A stretch of 64,000 nt of DNA from Nomia melanderi. Its lineage: Eukaryota > Arthropoda > Insecta > Hymenoptera > Halictidae. Shown here piece by piece: positions 10,682 through 21,439 of this stretch (within the stretch, counting starts at the first letter, position 1; every line of letters begins with the position of its first letter). The translations under genes were made by a program, and so were the position numbers. Below the pieces are notes generated by a model that saw only the letters and a program-made list of their open reading frames with translations, had not been told where the DNA came from and ran no database searches. The stretch covers positions 1,736,001 through 1,800,000 of the forward strand of contig NC_135000.1 of assembly GCF_051020985.1 (NCBI RefSeq), given 5' to 3'.

Positions 10682-11343
10682 TTAACACGTTGACTGCCCT
10701 GATGACCGAAATTTCCAAATTATTTGAAAACAATTTCCTTGTTAAAGAAACTTAACAGATAAAGGATTGAAGATAAACCGAAGAAAATTACACGACAAAA
10801 TATTTCGTAATATAGGGTCTATACTTGTAATGGTTTTTTTGGGATATACTAAATCTTATATACATAAAAACCTATTTAACTACGTATTCTTCTATGGATT
10901 TATTTTTTGTTAAGTGTAAATGATATTTGTGATCTGGTAATTCTTTTGAAAAAATAAGCCATTTTCCTCCGACTTACCGTACATAAATAATTAAATAATA
11001 CATGCTGTAATACCAAATCATTAACCTTTGCACTCCCGTAACCACTCTCAGTGGCTACTTGGATTAATATATATGCAATTATAAAATTTAATAATTAATA
11101 TGAAGTTTTACATAGTGCATTAATATGTAAAATATTTGAAAAAACTGACCTTTAATCTATGTATGATTTTTTGCTAAGTTGCTTCTATGTTTTTAGAAAA
11201 TATTAAATATTTCTAGTAAAATACTCTTGCAGTGCAAAGGGTTAATAATTACAACAATTATTTCTAATACTACATCTCCTTCGTTATGAAGGAATGAATG
11301 TTATACAAAACGCTAAAAATTCTCGTGGCAGTCAGCGTGTTAA
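10682..11343 (+). mobile_element. TTAA MITE, family F6, interrupted by an F4
   Basis: Ends TTAACACGTTGACTGCC and GGCAGTCAGCGTGTTAA are inverted repeats; the subterminal GATGACCG is typical of F6. The interior TTAA before TAATT is split by the F4 copy at 11021-11245. Without it the interior resembles 22939-23185 and 50529-50766, though this copy is longer. Confidence 0.85.
11021..11245 (+). mobile_element. TTAA MITE, family F4, nested in F6
   Basis: Starts TTAACCTTTGCACTCCC and ends GCAGTGCAAAGGGTTAA. A palindrome CCACTCTCAGTGG follows the left end. The flanking TTAA is single in the related F6 copies, which act as empty sites. Confidence 0.85.
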
Positions 11344-12351
11344 CCCATTCGAGACGAATTGCACACTAAGTGTGTAATGGAGTACCTAGGAGAAAATGCC
11401 AATCACATACCATATAATAATCATGAATTTATATTTATCAGTTAGTAATTAAGAACTAACTAATTTTACTGGTTGGTAATAAGAACTGACCCTTTGCGCT
11501 CGAATGTTTTTCACTGTTAATATTCAACAATTTCTAATTAGAAATTCTTTGAAACTAATTAATGAGATAACATACATAAATTAAGAAACAAAGCTATTTT
11601 ACAATATTTCGCACATTGATGCATTACAAAAAGCTTGATATTGTATATAATTTATATATATTATTTATAATTTTGCTATATTAAATCAAGTGATGACAGT
11701 CATCCCTCGTTAAGAGTGTAGAAAATTTCAAACTTGTATTGGTTTCAAGTTAAGATACCAAAAAAAGTAACCAACAGTTAAGATTATCGGAATGAGAAAA
11801 AATAAACACTAATGGTGAAAGCGATGATTTCGAAATGTGATGACGAATATATTCGGTATCTGAAAAAACAAATTACCTCTTGCTTTATTTGCATGTATAA
11901 TTGATAGTGAACAATGACAAGTGTATTCATCAAACACCACTCAAGGGTTAATCAGTCAATTGTGTTTAAACGAGTACATCTGTTGTTTTAAAATTTAAAA
12001 TAATATTAATTTTTTCAAAAATTAATAATTTATTTTTTCAAAGGAACATGTAATTCTTTTTAACCTTGCCTTAGCTTTTTACTTTAATATAAGTATACTA
12101 GGCGTGTTTGCTCTGTATTTGATGTGTATAATTAATCTTTGATTTTATTGCATGGACACAATTTCGCTTAATAAGCAATCGAATTAACTCATTTGCATTA
12201 TTATGGTATATGTACACTTTTAAATTGTCAATTAATAGTGCAATCAAGATTACCATATTATTATAGTCTTATTACTATTATTATTTCTTGTTACTTTATT
12301 GTTTCGTCATATCCTTCTGATGGATGGTTAATTCCGTCTGAAATGGGTTAA
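11340..12351 (+). mobile_element. Composite TTAA element, family F12
   Basis: Left end TTAACCCATTCGAGACG and right end CGTCTGAAATGGGTTAA are inverted. The first 130 bp resemble 32689-32810. Inside, from about 11488, lies F4-like sequence (CCCTTTGCGCTCGAATG) with a GATGACAGTCATCC palindrome near 11692. The nested boundaries are not fully resolved. Confidence 0.6.
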
Positions 12352-12639
12352 ACCAAGTTTCAAGGTACTTTCTGTTCTTTTTTTCTAAAAATTTCACTGT
12401 TATTAACTATATTACTATGACATTATTCGATCTACCGAAATGTTCTGTCCCATAACATCATCTCAAGTTCCGAAAGATGATTAATTCTACAGAAATGGAA
12501 TCCACAAATTACCATCACATTGGTAACAGGTCCTTAGTTACGTAAATTATATTGTTCAGTAAATATTAATAATTCCATCGGAAATGTATTATTCCTTAGT
12601 TCAAAAACTAATAGAACTAACGCGAGGGATCAAGTCTCC

Positions 12640-12845
12640 TTCTTTAATAGTCTTTAAGAGTCTTGCAACACTATTCCAACTAAGAATTTTCATCAGTCTT
12701 TTTAAATTCAGAAACAAATATTCGTTAGGACGTTTGCCGAATTCTTCTCAGTATCCTCCAATAGATGGGTGTAAAAAAATTCTACCTTTACCTGTAGAAA
12801 ACTGAAGGTGACCTTGACAACTCTGGGTGAAAAAAGGGGTTAACA
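12640..12845 (+). repeat. Dispersed repeat with inverted copy at 19853-20045
   Basis: Contains TTTTTAAATTCAGAAACAAA, CTCAGTATCC and AGATGGGTG, then GAAGGTGACCTTGACAACTC and ends GGGGTTAAC. The reverse complement of 19853-20045 has the same words in the same order. The TTAA-type end suggests another TTAA family, with TIR beginning TTAACCCCTTTTTTC. Confidence 0.7.
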
Positions 12846-13079
12846 AAAATTTTAGTAGAATCGTCTTAAAGCTTTCCCCGAACCGTGTTATTCCAGCTAT
12901 AAAAATTCCCGATCGAACCGCTAGCAACAGAATAATCTAGACAAGCTGATCACGCGTCGTGGTCCACTCTGTATACTCCTCGGCTCCATTAATTCGCATG
13001 TAATAAGAAAAACACAGATTTGGAGGTAACAGAATAATTTCCACACTGTCACGCGATGCAAATGGGTTAAGAACCACTG

Positions 13080-13620
13080 CCTTAGGGATCGGCGGTGAGT
13101 TAGGACCGTGTCCCTCAACTCGCCGCTTTTTATCTCCCCCCGAACGAGCGAGAAGGATTCGAGAAGCCTTCATTCCGCGGATGCCGCGCGACCAGCCGCG
13201 AAATATACGATCGTGGAAACGCCGCCTTAACTCTTCCACCTCGCGCCTTTTGTCTTCCCGGCGCATTTGTCGTACAGGTATGCGAATCGTTCCGTGGCGG
13301 ATCGGTTTTTTTCTGCCCCCTGCCCCACCCCCTCGCCCCGACCCGGCGTCTACACCACGATCCCATATTTCTCGTCCCCGTTTACACGGGGATCCGCGAG
13401 CTATGCCGGGCGTTTCGCGCCTCGTTGGCGATTTCCACAGAGCGGACGCGCGGTTATTAATCGCGACGGTTGCGCGAGCGAATCCGCGGGTTGCTAAATT
13501 GGTGAATGGATGGCGAGTGGCGAAACCGCGAGGCCAGGTTTCGCGGACCCCGGAGGAACGCCTTTCGAAACGCGGACGGGTGGCGCAACCGCGAACTTGA
13601 CGCGGGATGGGAAAAATTGC
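13080..13620. other. CpG-rich island 3, right half
   Basis: Continues the island interrupted at 10023, with CCGCGCGACCAGCCGCG, CCCCACCCCCTCGCCCC and similar runs. Six overlapping frames on both strands argue against coding. Confidence 0.65.
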
Positions 13621-14878
13621 GTTTCACTGGACAACGTATGCGAGTTTTCAACGAAGATGTGACGATAGAGGCTTCTCTTCTTGTGAATGGAAGTGAGGTC
13701 TTTTGTAGCTGGATGGAAGAAATTGCAATACGGCAGCTCCACTTTTGTCAAAGATTCTTTTGGCGAATTGAGAAAAATTAGGTTGGTTAAGTCTGGTTGG
13801 GTGAAAATCAAGTACTGCTTGAAATGCTCTGTAAGTTTTTGGTCGAATAATATTTGTGCTAATGTTCTGAACCTGATTTTTCTTCATAGCATGTGAAAGA
13901 TCACGTTTTTCAAAATGAAATGTGTGGTTAACTGAGGACGTACTTTAATAGGATATTTGAGTGATGCCAAAGAATATTCGTATATTAGAATGTCACGAAG
14001 GTTCCTTGGATAAACATGATAGTGAAGGTTTCATTCGTCGAAAGTGAAGAATAAGGAAGTTTGATTTTTTAATTAAGCATCTCAAGCTCATTGCGAGTAT
14101 TTAATGCTGCCGAAAGTTTCGACTCTCAGTCTTTCTTTTTCTCTCACTCGTGTTGTTTTTTTCTATGTCCACCATGCTAAAATCTTCGTTTCTTGGGATC
14201 GAATCGATTCTATCTCTTCATAATTGCAACACTCGGTTGTGTAACTGTAGCAAGTTTGTCACTGCGTTCCCTTGTCAAACTATCGAGGTACTTCGTACTC
14301 CAAAATCGAATCCAAATCAAATGAATCGTGGACATGTGGTAACCCTTTGTTTTTCCACTGATCCACTATATAACAAGGCGGTAATCTTTTAAGCACTATA
14401 AGGACTCACTTCCTTCTCTGCCATTAGAGTCCAATTTAATGAAATTGCACAAAGGTAACTTTTGCCAGTCTCAAATCGCAGTGCCATATTTATTAAACGC
14501 AGTCTACATCAAACCTTGTCGTACAAAGTTTCGTATAATAGATAAAATAGAATACAGTAAAAATAAATAGGAAACACAAAATACGGTAGATACGTATATA
14601 AATAGATTGGTAGTAATAAAATAAGGGAATATACATAATAGCACATAAAACGTATTTATTTCAATGAATGTTCGCCCGGCCATACATTGTTCGGTCGGGG
14701 GTGGATACAACTTTACGCCTTTGTGGCGTGGGTGGGTATTATATCACCTACAGCATGCGTGTACATCAATAAACCTTAAGCAACAAAAATATATACATAT
14801 AATCAACGAGGTAACTAAGTAAAATACTTGTTTGGCTAAGCGTTAAAACATAAGTTTCAGCAATTAAAATAGTGGTGT
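13620..14878. other. AT-rich spacer, no gene seen
   Basis: Moderately AT-rich sequence with short frames only. No repeat family, splice pattern or conserved protein was recognised. Confidence 0.45.
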
Positions 14879-14944
14879 TAACCCGTTGCTTTGCAATATC
14901 GCATCAGACTCGAGACGAAGATTTCTAATACGAATCTTTAAGTA
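14877..14944 (+). mobile_element. Left end of an F2-like TTAA element
   Basis: TTAACCCGTTGCTTTGC and CAGACTCGAGACGAAGATTT match the F2 left block. It runs straight into the repeat beginning at about 14945, which appears to have truncated it. Confidence 0.6.
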
Positions 14945-15150
14945 CGAATAAGAATCAAAACAAGAGTGTATAGTGAAATGCACGAAGTCGATATGTACCG
15001 AGTGTACACGTACCGAGTAAATTTTCGCCTTCGGTTCTCTCAAAAACGAAGACTCTCAAGAAAACATTGTATTCTACTTTTCCGACTCAGTTTTACACGT
15101 AGAATGACCTCCTATTCGGTTGACCATGAGTCGCGGGACATCCTGTATAA
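14945..15150 (+). mobile_element. Fragment of the CAGGRTGTCCC inverted-repeat element
   Basis: From AATCAAAACAAGAGTGTA through TTGACCATGAGTCGCGGGAC to CCTGTATA it matches the right half of the complete element at 58911-59437. The short frame beginning Met-Tyr-Ser-Glu-Met-His is present in both copies. It is repeat-derived, not a host gene. Confidence 0.8.
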
Positions 15151-15299
15151 TAAACTAGTAAAACATACATGTAATTAGCATCGAAAAATAATAAGTGAAA
15201 TAGGCAAGTATACGTAGATTCGATAAAATATCACGGTGAAAATATGTAAAAGAGATGTTAAAAGCTATGCATTTACTACACTATGGACACAACATAGGA

Positions 15300-15870
15300 A
15301 TAGGTATCGAAGCGGACACCCTCGGCCGCTGAGCGACGTTTCTCGGAAGAGGCTCGCGGGGACCGTGCGTCCGAAGGCCGGCCAATCGTTCTCGAAAATC
15401 TCCGCATCATTATTCCCGCGTCACCCACGCCCGGCCTGTCCGCGGCCGAGCCGAACTGCATGCGCGCGTAATGCCTACGCGGAGGCGAGCTTTAAGGGAC
15501 GCGCACCGAAAGCTTGCCGTCCGTGGCGCTGCGCGAATTATCAGTCGCGTGTGATCGCCGGCCGACCGAGTCGGCCCCCGACAAAGACCCCGGCCATCCA
15601 TAATTCAAGCAATCCGGTCATTGTGTGTCTCTCGCGGCTCCTCGGGGCCGCCACCGGGCGCCGATTGCCTCTTTAGCCGACCCTCCTAGCGCCGCCGACG
15701 ACGCCGCGCCTGACAACACCTGCGAGAAGCTTCTCTCCTCTGCTCTCCGCTGATCCCCGGCCCCCGCCAAGCCGCGGCGAACGTGTTAATTCAGGAATCG
15801 TCGCGCACACGCGGCCCGCGAGATCCTCGAGGGAACGGCGCGGCGCCCTGGGGCCACGGTAGTGGGGATG
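15300..15870. other. CpG-rich island 4
   Basis: CpG-dense, with CCGGCCTGTCCGCGGCCGAG and CGCCGCCGACGACGCCGCGC. A 146-aa plus frame is Arg/Pro/Ala-rich and overlaps frames on the minus strand, so coding is doubtful. Confidence 0.6.
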
Positions 15871-16151
15871 GGATCAACTGTTAGGGTTTAATTGTCCGAT
15901 TTGAAACGTTCACTGCCACGGACGAGCCTTTTACGTATCGTTTGTTCCTTTGTAGGAATAACGGAAAGGAACAGTTATTCATTCTTTGGTACTACAATTC
16001 TTATTGTAAATAAAACCGAGAGACTAAGGCTACTGGAGAGAATGTGTAGACAAGAGACGCGAACTTAGAATTACACTTAAAAACTACGTCAGAAATGTCT
16101 CTATTTTACAAGACGTGGAGCGTGCGTCTGTCTGATTCGGAATCAGGGCTC

Positions 16152-16402
16152 TTAACCCCTTGACATACAATGACGAGTGAGACTCGTGATGAAGATTTCT
16201 AGACTAATTTGACAACAATCAATCTTGTTCATTATCCACGGATCAAAGCACATAACTATCTCGCTATTATCAATGTATTATCTTCAAATGAAATTTCCGC
16301 TTGAACTAGACTGGAAAATTTTGCTACTTTTCTTCTAAATTGCCGATAATGAAATGTTACAAGAGCTTGGTCGCGAAAATAAATAGTGAGTCAAGGGGTT
16401 AA
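16152..16402 (+). mobile_element. TTAA MITE, family F2 (CTTGAC subgroup)
   Basis: 251 bp. Starts TTAACCCCTTGACATAC and ends GAGTCAAGGGGTTAA, with GAGTGAGACTCGTGATGAAG near the left end. Very similar along its length to 23901-24150. Confidence 0.9.
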
Positions 16403-16797
16403 TGACGTGCCCCTCGATCCGACTTCGGCTCAGGGCGCCAGCATCTTTGTCGCCTTCGAGAGCTGCGACGCACTTTTTCGATGAGCGAAGTCGACCTGGT
16501 CCTTCGGCGTCAAGTTACATCCGGGTCGTTCACCCCGGCTCGTGCGTCTCATTTCGTGACATTGGCACAGAGGCCAAATTTTCTTACATTATGTTACACT
16601 GTTATGTAGTTATTCACACTATTGAGCATTTTTATTCGGCGTCAGTTGTCTCCGGGGTTATAATCGTTTCCAAGTCATTTCGTATCTTTGGTCTCATGGG
16701 AGAACTATGGCACCGAATTATTGATAATTCATTCTAATACCTGATTTACCTTTGTTATGGAAATTCTCGTCAATGTGTTAACGCAGGGAATGAAGTT

Positions 16798-17175
16798 ATA
16801 CAAGGTGTCCCAGATTTTAATGTTCAAATGTTGTCAGTATATTCTATGGCACTAAATAAAAAAAAATGTTATGTAAATATAGCTCACATAGAGCTTTACT
16901 GAAAAGCCATAACAAAGACACGGAATACAAGTAATATAGGAATAGTAACCGACTTGCTGTTACTGCGAGCATTGGTTCCCATGGGACCACTGTTGCAGCG
17001 AAAGAGTTAACGTCTGGTATTCGAGAAATATTGTTGTCTGCGACGGAAATATGAGGAACTACTGTCCTCCAACGACATTTAATAACTTGTCCGTCGAGTA
17101 CAAGGGGTAAGTGCGGCAAAGAGGCATGTCCACTTGCGATGAATGTTGTGTCACGGTATGCATCAGGAAGATGTT
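16798..17175 (-). repeat. Unassigned transposon-like remnant ending in GGTGTCCCAG
   Basis: The left edge, CAAGGTGTCCCAGATTTTAA, resembles termini of many insect DNA elements. A 117-aa minus-strand frame (16844-17197) crosses it, but I recognise no domain. A decayed transposon is my best guess. Confidence 0.35.
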
Positions 17176-17635
17176 TACCACTAGAACTACCAAGCAATCA
17201 AGTTAGCTTTCCAAAATGTTTCTATAGAGTGTATCTATCGAGTCTCCGATCACTCAAACCTTACTTCGCGCATCATTAACCCCTTGCCTTATAATAACGT
17301 GTGAGACTCGCGGTGAAGGTTTTAAACAGAACTTAACAAATATAAATATTAGTCAATTATTGCGAATACAAATAAAATATTATCCTTTTGTTATCAATTA
17401 TTATAATTAAAAGTAAACATAGGCATAGAATGTACCTAAAATTTGTCTCTCTTTTCAATAAATTCTTAATGGCAAAGTAGTTATGTCAATCATAGTTGAA
17501 GAATAAATCGTAGGGCAAGGGGTTAAAACAATTTCTTTAAAAATCTCTTGGAGAAGCATCTATTATTCGTTCAATAATCGTAAAAGATAATTTAGGAATG
17601 GGTCATATTGACCCATCCAGTAGCTTTAGTGTTAA
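17176..17635 (+). mobile_element. TTAA MITE, family F3, interrupted by an F2
   Basis: Left end TTACCACTAGAACTACC (TTAA decayed), right end GTAGCTTTAGTGTTAA preceded by GGGTCATATTGACCC. The F2 copy 17276-17526 occupies an interior TTAA. The halves continue the F3 pattern on both sides (AACAATTTCTTTA follows the insert). Confidence 0.85.
17276..17526 (+). mobile_element. TTAA MITE, family F2, complete, nested in F3
   Basis: 251 bp. Starts TTAACCCCTTGCCTTATAAT and ends GTAGGGCAAGGGGTTAA, with GTGAGACTCGCGGTGAAG near the left end. A useful reference for the family. Confidence 0.9.
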
Positions 17636-17989
17636 AAGGAGAGAAATATACTCTTCGCGTCTCTTTCGTATAGATTTAAAGTTTCAGCTAACTTGGAAGT
17701 ATATTTGAATTATATCCGTGGAATATAGAAGGAATTCACTCGCTCTAACTCTGTTATTTGCGCAAGGTTCAATATTACACGACAAACGGTGTAATTCGTT
17801 TAGCCCTATTTAATTTTAGAGAGAATCTGGGGATCGTATCTCTGCTGAGAAATAGAGCATTGCGTCTCTACTGAGAAAACGGCAGTGCATCTTATCTCGA
17901 CTGACAAAGGACGTCACAGTTGACGCCTCGGTTTCAGCCGCTTTTGTTATTGGCTGATTCGCTCGAACGAAGATCGCAAATGAAACAAA

Positions 17990-18242
17990 ATACGAGTGAG
18001 ATACAAATAAGGGTCGAGCATCGAGAGTCGGGGTGCGAGACTTCAAAGCGGTGCCGCACGCATATGTGCAATAGAGGAAATATCAATATTATTAATTTCC
18101 ATCTTACTTTTTTAAACGTAGTGCCAGTGAATTGTGGAGATTGTTGTGATTAAAATAAGTCCAAACATGATGTAAACCGGACTAGTTTTACCGACTTAAT
18201 GTATAACTTAATTTTTGGGAAACGAGTAAAACTGGATCGGAC
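17990..18242 (+). repeat. Dispersed ~280-bp repeat, copy 2
   Basis: Second copy of the repeat at 7265-7550, sharing ACTTCAAAGCG, GTGCCAGTGAATT, GAGATTGTTGTGATT and GTAAAACT. Short CCTAACCTAACC sequence follows at 18240-18254. Confidence 0.7.
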
Positions 18243-18429
18243 CTAACCTAACCTCTAAGACAATCCAACATCACAGGAAACCCTTAGTCTTAGTCAAAAC
18301 CTTGAATAATCAAAGAATAAAGTCTTCGCCTCCTTCTTGACGAAACAGAAATAAAAAATGTTTCACAAATAAATAACAAGATATTAGATACATAATTTCC
18401 GATATAACAAACGTGAATTACACCCTTAT

Positions 18430-19010
18430 TCAAATCCGGTGAGCTTCGACCCAGCCCACGTCCGAAACCACGCTAACAGGTTGCCCGTGATAAGCGTTAA
18501 TAAAAATAAATCAATGCTAAATGATTCGGCCGCCGGAGGGAACAAAAAAAGAGGTTCCATTGAATGGCGAACGAGAAAAAGGCAGCCGGCGCTCGTTTAT
18601 TTTCTGTGTAGTTTCACGCTTTCGAGGACCCGCGGAGCGAGAAAGCGGCGGCACCGATTGAAATGAAGCAATTAGAAAATTACCATACGTAATACCGGCC
18701 GTTTCCGAAAGCAGTAAGGAGGCGCACGCACGTTCGAGGCCCCGAATGCTATCTGATAGGAACGTTTCCTCGCGTTTAAGCGGAGGCATGCAACTCCGCG
18801 CTCGCCGCTGCCTCGTTGCGCGCATTCTTCGTATGTGGCCGGCTCTCATTAAGGATGCCAGCGTCTGACCGCCATTGAGTTTCACCCCTCTTCGCGGGTT
18901 CAAGGTCCTGCCTGTTTCTTCCCCAGACCGTTCCTCCGCTCGTTTTCCGAGTCGAGCGAGCTTCTGCTCCTTCCTGCCAGGGATTGAAATGGTTCCGAAA
19001 AGAACTGGTT
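18430..19010. other. CpG-rich island 5
   Basis: Moderately CpG-rich. Contains a small hairpin, GGAAC...GGTTCC, around an A-run near 18539. Frames on both strands are short and overlapping. Confidence 0.5.
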
Positions 19011-19020
19011 AGAACTGTTA

Positions 19021-19245
19021 CGCAGGGTGTCATGTAACTGCTGGTATAACTGGATAGGGGCTGACTCTACGTGAAAAAATAAGTCGAAGATATAGAATAA
19101 AATTTGTTCATGTGAAGCTTTGTTTTTGAGAAAATTCATTGAATTAACTCGTTGCGAATATTCATGTCGCTTTATTGGATCTAACTGTAGATCATTGTCT
19201 TGATTGAAGTTTATGTTGACGAAGACTTCCAGCGCCACGCAAATG
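19021..19245 (+). repeat. Dispersed repeat related to the CAGGGTGTC element, copy 1
   Basis: Begins CGCAGGGTGTCATGTAACTG and contains GAAAAAATAAGTCGAA, TTGGATCTAACTGTAGATCA and AAGACTTCC. It is collinear with 44105-44325. Its GAAAAAATA...TTTTTGAGAAAATT core is also in the element at 58911. Confidence 0.65.
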
Positions 19246-19282
19246 TTTATCTTACTATGCTTATTATTATACAGTGAGCCTT

Positions 19283-19591
19283 TTAACCCTCTGTAGGCCC
19301 ATATAACTTTGAACTCACATATCAGTATATTGGCATCTTGTTGATTTATTTCATTTTGCATTCAAAATACCGAATAAAATTAAGTAATCAGTTAACTTAA
19401 ACTTTTATATGCCCAGGCGTGAAGGTTTAACGTCATAGTAACTTGAAAGTTACAAAATATATTCGTTTGATGATATTACTGAAACTATTGAATATACTGT
19501 TAATTCGTATTCATATGTGGATATTTATCAATTTTACACTGCATAGATTCTGTTATAATCACGAACAAAAATTCGGCCTATAGAGGGTTAA
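19283..19591 (+). mobile_element. TTAA MITE, family F7
   Basis: 309 bp. Starts TTAACCCTCTGTAGGCC and ends GGCCTATAGAGGGTTAA, precise inverted repeats. AT-rich non-coding interior. The only complete F7 seen here. Confidence 0.85.
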
Positions 19592-19852
19592 GTCGTGGCC
19601 GACTATCCACAAGCTAAAAGTGCATAGCGGTAAGGGGATATATTATACAAGTTGTATAGAGTCGTGTGTTGGTTGTCGAAGCAAGAAGTTGTGTGTTATG
19701 TGTCGCATACAAGGTAGACCACGAAACGTGATCAGCTTAGATTATTTTGCTGCTAGTGGTACGATCGGAAATTTTGTTAGCTAAAATAATACAGTTCAAG
19801 GAGAGCTAAAAGCTGAAATCATCTTGAGAGATGATTGTACCAAGTTTTTTAT

Positions 19853-20045
19853 CAACCCTTTTTTGAGAGTTATCAAGGTCACCTTAAGTTTTTTACAAGT
19901 GAACCTATTATTCTTTTGCACCCATCTTTTGGGGGATACTGAGACAAATTCGACAAGCATCATAACGAATATTTTTTTCTGAATTTAAAAAGACAGAAGA
20001 AATCTTTTAGTTGAAAGAGGTTTGCAAGATTCGTAAAGATGATTG
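19853..20045 (-). repeat. Dispersed repeat, inverted copy of 12640-12845
   Basis: In reverse complement it reads TCTGTCTTTTTAAATTCAGA, CTCAGTATCC, AGATGGGTG, AAGGTGACCTTGATAACTC and ends at a decayed TTAA (ATCAACCC on the plus strand). Confidence 0.7.
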
Positions 20046-20099
20046 AAGAGTAACAAGCCACACTGTTGTACGTGTGATTGTACTACAGTGAGCTGTGGT

Positions 20100-20140
20100 A
20101 ATTCGATCACCGGTGACCCGCATGGCAATCAACGTGTTAA
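20100..20140 (-). mobile_element. Right end of an F1/F6-type TTAA element
   Basis: GATCACCGGTGACCCGCATG then GGCAATCAACGTGTTAA. The core ATCACCGGTGACC is shared by F1 and F6. No left end was found upstream. Confidence 0.6.
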
Positions 20141-20295
20141 TATTAGTCATTATTAACACACAACCTGATTCCGATAAAACAAGTATATTTCAACAGAGCA
20201 AAGATTTCGCTTGTCACAGAACCTAAAAACTCAGAAAGACAGGGGGCTGCTTCGACCAACGATGTTCGGGCCACCTTAGTTTCCCACGCATGGTC

Positions 20296-20399
20296 GCGAG
20301 ACCGAATGCGACGGAGTGAGAACGATGGAGAATGAAGTTGGCGACACTATGAATTTCTTTTTCTATCGTTAGATCTCACTTCGTCTCATTCGGTCTCGC
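20296..20399. repeat. Imperfect hairpin, ~45-bp arms
   Basis: The left arm begins GCGAGACCGAATGCGACGGA; the reverse complement of the right arm begins GCGAGACCGAATGAGACGAA. Pairing extends through GTGAG and AACGATGGAGA/AACGATAGAAA to a short loop. The size is compatible with a small-RNA precursor or a tiny foldback element. Confidence 0.65.
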
Positions 20400-20656
20400 T
20401 TCCATGTCTGTTTGCTTCCTTAACTTTTCAGCTTTTAGGACAAGCGAAGTATTTTCTCCGTCAAACTACAACAAGCGCAATTGTAAAAGAAACGAGAGTA
20501 TAAAATAGCGATACTGTGAATTTCATTTTCTATCGTTAGATCTCACTTCGTCTCATTCGGTCTCGCTTCCTTAACTTTTCAGCTTTTAGGACAAGCGAAG
20601 TATTTTCTCCGTCAAACTACAACAAGCGCAATTGTAAAAGAAACGAGAGTATAAGA
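20341..20656 (+). repeat. Recent tandem duplication, about 167-bp spacing
   Basis: Copy 1 (20341-20506) and copy 2 (20508-20656) are nearly identical, from GCGAYACTRTGAATTTC to AAACGAGAGTATAA. Copy 1 has about 19 extra bases after GGTCTCGCTTCC. The low divergence points to a young event. Confidence 0.9.
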
Positions 20657-21325
20657 GATCACCTTTCTGCCACCTGAATCGAGCGAATGTACCGTCGCGC
20701 GTCGCGTCGCTCGGGACAAAACGTTGCTGCCCGGGCTCGATTGTCTCCGGTGGCCGAGAGTTCGAGCGAAAGGGAATCGATAAGGACGTCATAAAAATGC
20801 AAATAAATTTGACGGAGGGCCGTGTAATCGAGCGCGACGATCGCCTTCTCGTCCCATTTCTGTCATTGTCCGGTAACCCCCGTCCCCCAGCCCTGCCACC
20901 GTGCGTCACCGTTGCCCGATACTCTTCCATATCGAGGTCGCGCGGCTGAAAGAGGCTGGTGTCATCGCGACAGAAAAAAGGAGACGCAGAAGGAGAGCTT
21001 AATTTAAATAATAACGTCGGTGGCTGGGACTTTTAAGAGCTCCCTCTCTTTTTCTCTGTTCCTCTTTTCCTGCCTGTCCCATTCCGCCGTACATGGCGCG
21101 ACAAGATTAGATAAAAAGCGGGCCGGGACGCAGAGAGAGCCTCACCTGGGCACCCCCTTCGCTTATATCACTTCGAAAAAGGCACTTTATTCCTTATTCA
21201 AATTAGTTTGAAGGCTGCTTTGAATACAGACCCGGGAGCCGCGCGCACGCGCGCTTTCGAATCCCGACCGCCATTATAATACAAAAGGATTTTTGGTAAA
21301 CGGGCGACGAGCGGGCTCGTGGTTT
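20645..21325. other. CpG-rich island 6
   Basis: CpG-rich, with CGTCGCGCGTCGCGTCGCTC near 20692 and GCCGCGCGCACGCGCGC near 21238. No convincing coding frame. Confidence 0.55.
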
Positions 21326-21439
21326 CCGGTGGGAAAAGCTTTCGGTATCCAGCTTGTGGATCTGTGACCTCGAAAGTAGTTGGGAGTACTAAATGATACG
21401 AGCCATTGGTCACGTTGATTAATGGTTTTTGAAGCTTTT

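Larger units (their letters stand above)
10024..13079. mobile_element. hAT-like DNA transposon, 3.06 kb, filled with nested elements
   Basis: Left terminus CAGTGGTTCTTAACCCC continues TTTGTAT. The reverse complement of the right terminus reads CAGTGGTTCTTAACCCA, then TTTGCAT, so the terminal inverted repeats are about 24 bp with two mismatches. An imperfect 8-bp target duplication flanks it; 8 bp is the hAT hallmark. No transposase domain is visible. Much of the length is later TTAA elements (F7, F6, F4, F12), so the original was a much shorter non-autonomous element. CpG-island sequence lies on both sides. Confidence 0.7.

Noticed and set aside
14966..15178. 70-aa frame starting Met-Tyr-Ser-Glu-Met-His, similar to a frame at 59290
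   Set aside because: Both are inside copies of a non-coding inverted-repeat element; the frames diverge by indels after about 15 residues.
16844..17197. 117-aa minus frame considered as a transposase or LINE fragment
   Set aside because: No catalytic or family motif could be identified; kept only as an unassigned repeat remnant.
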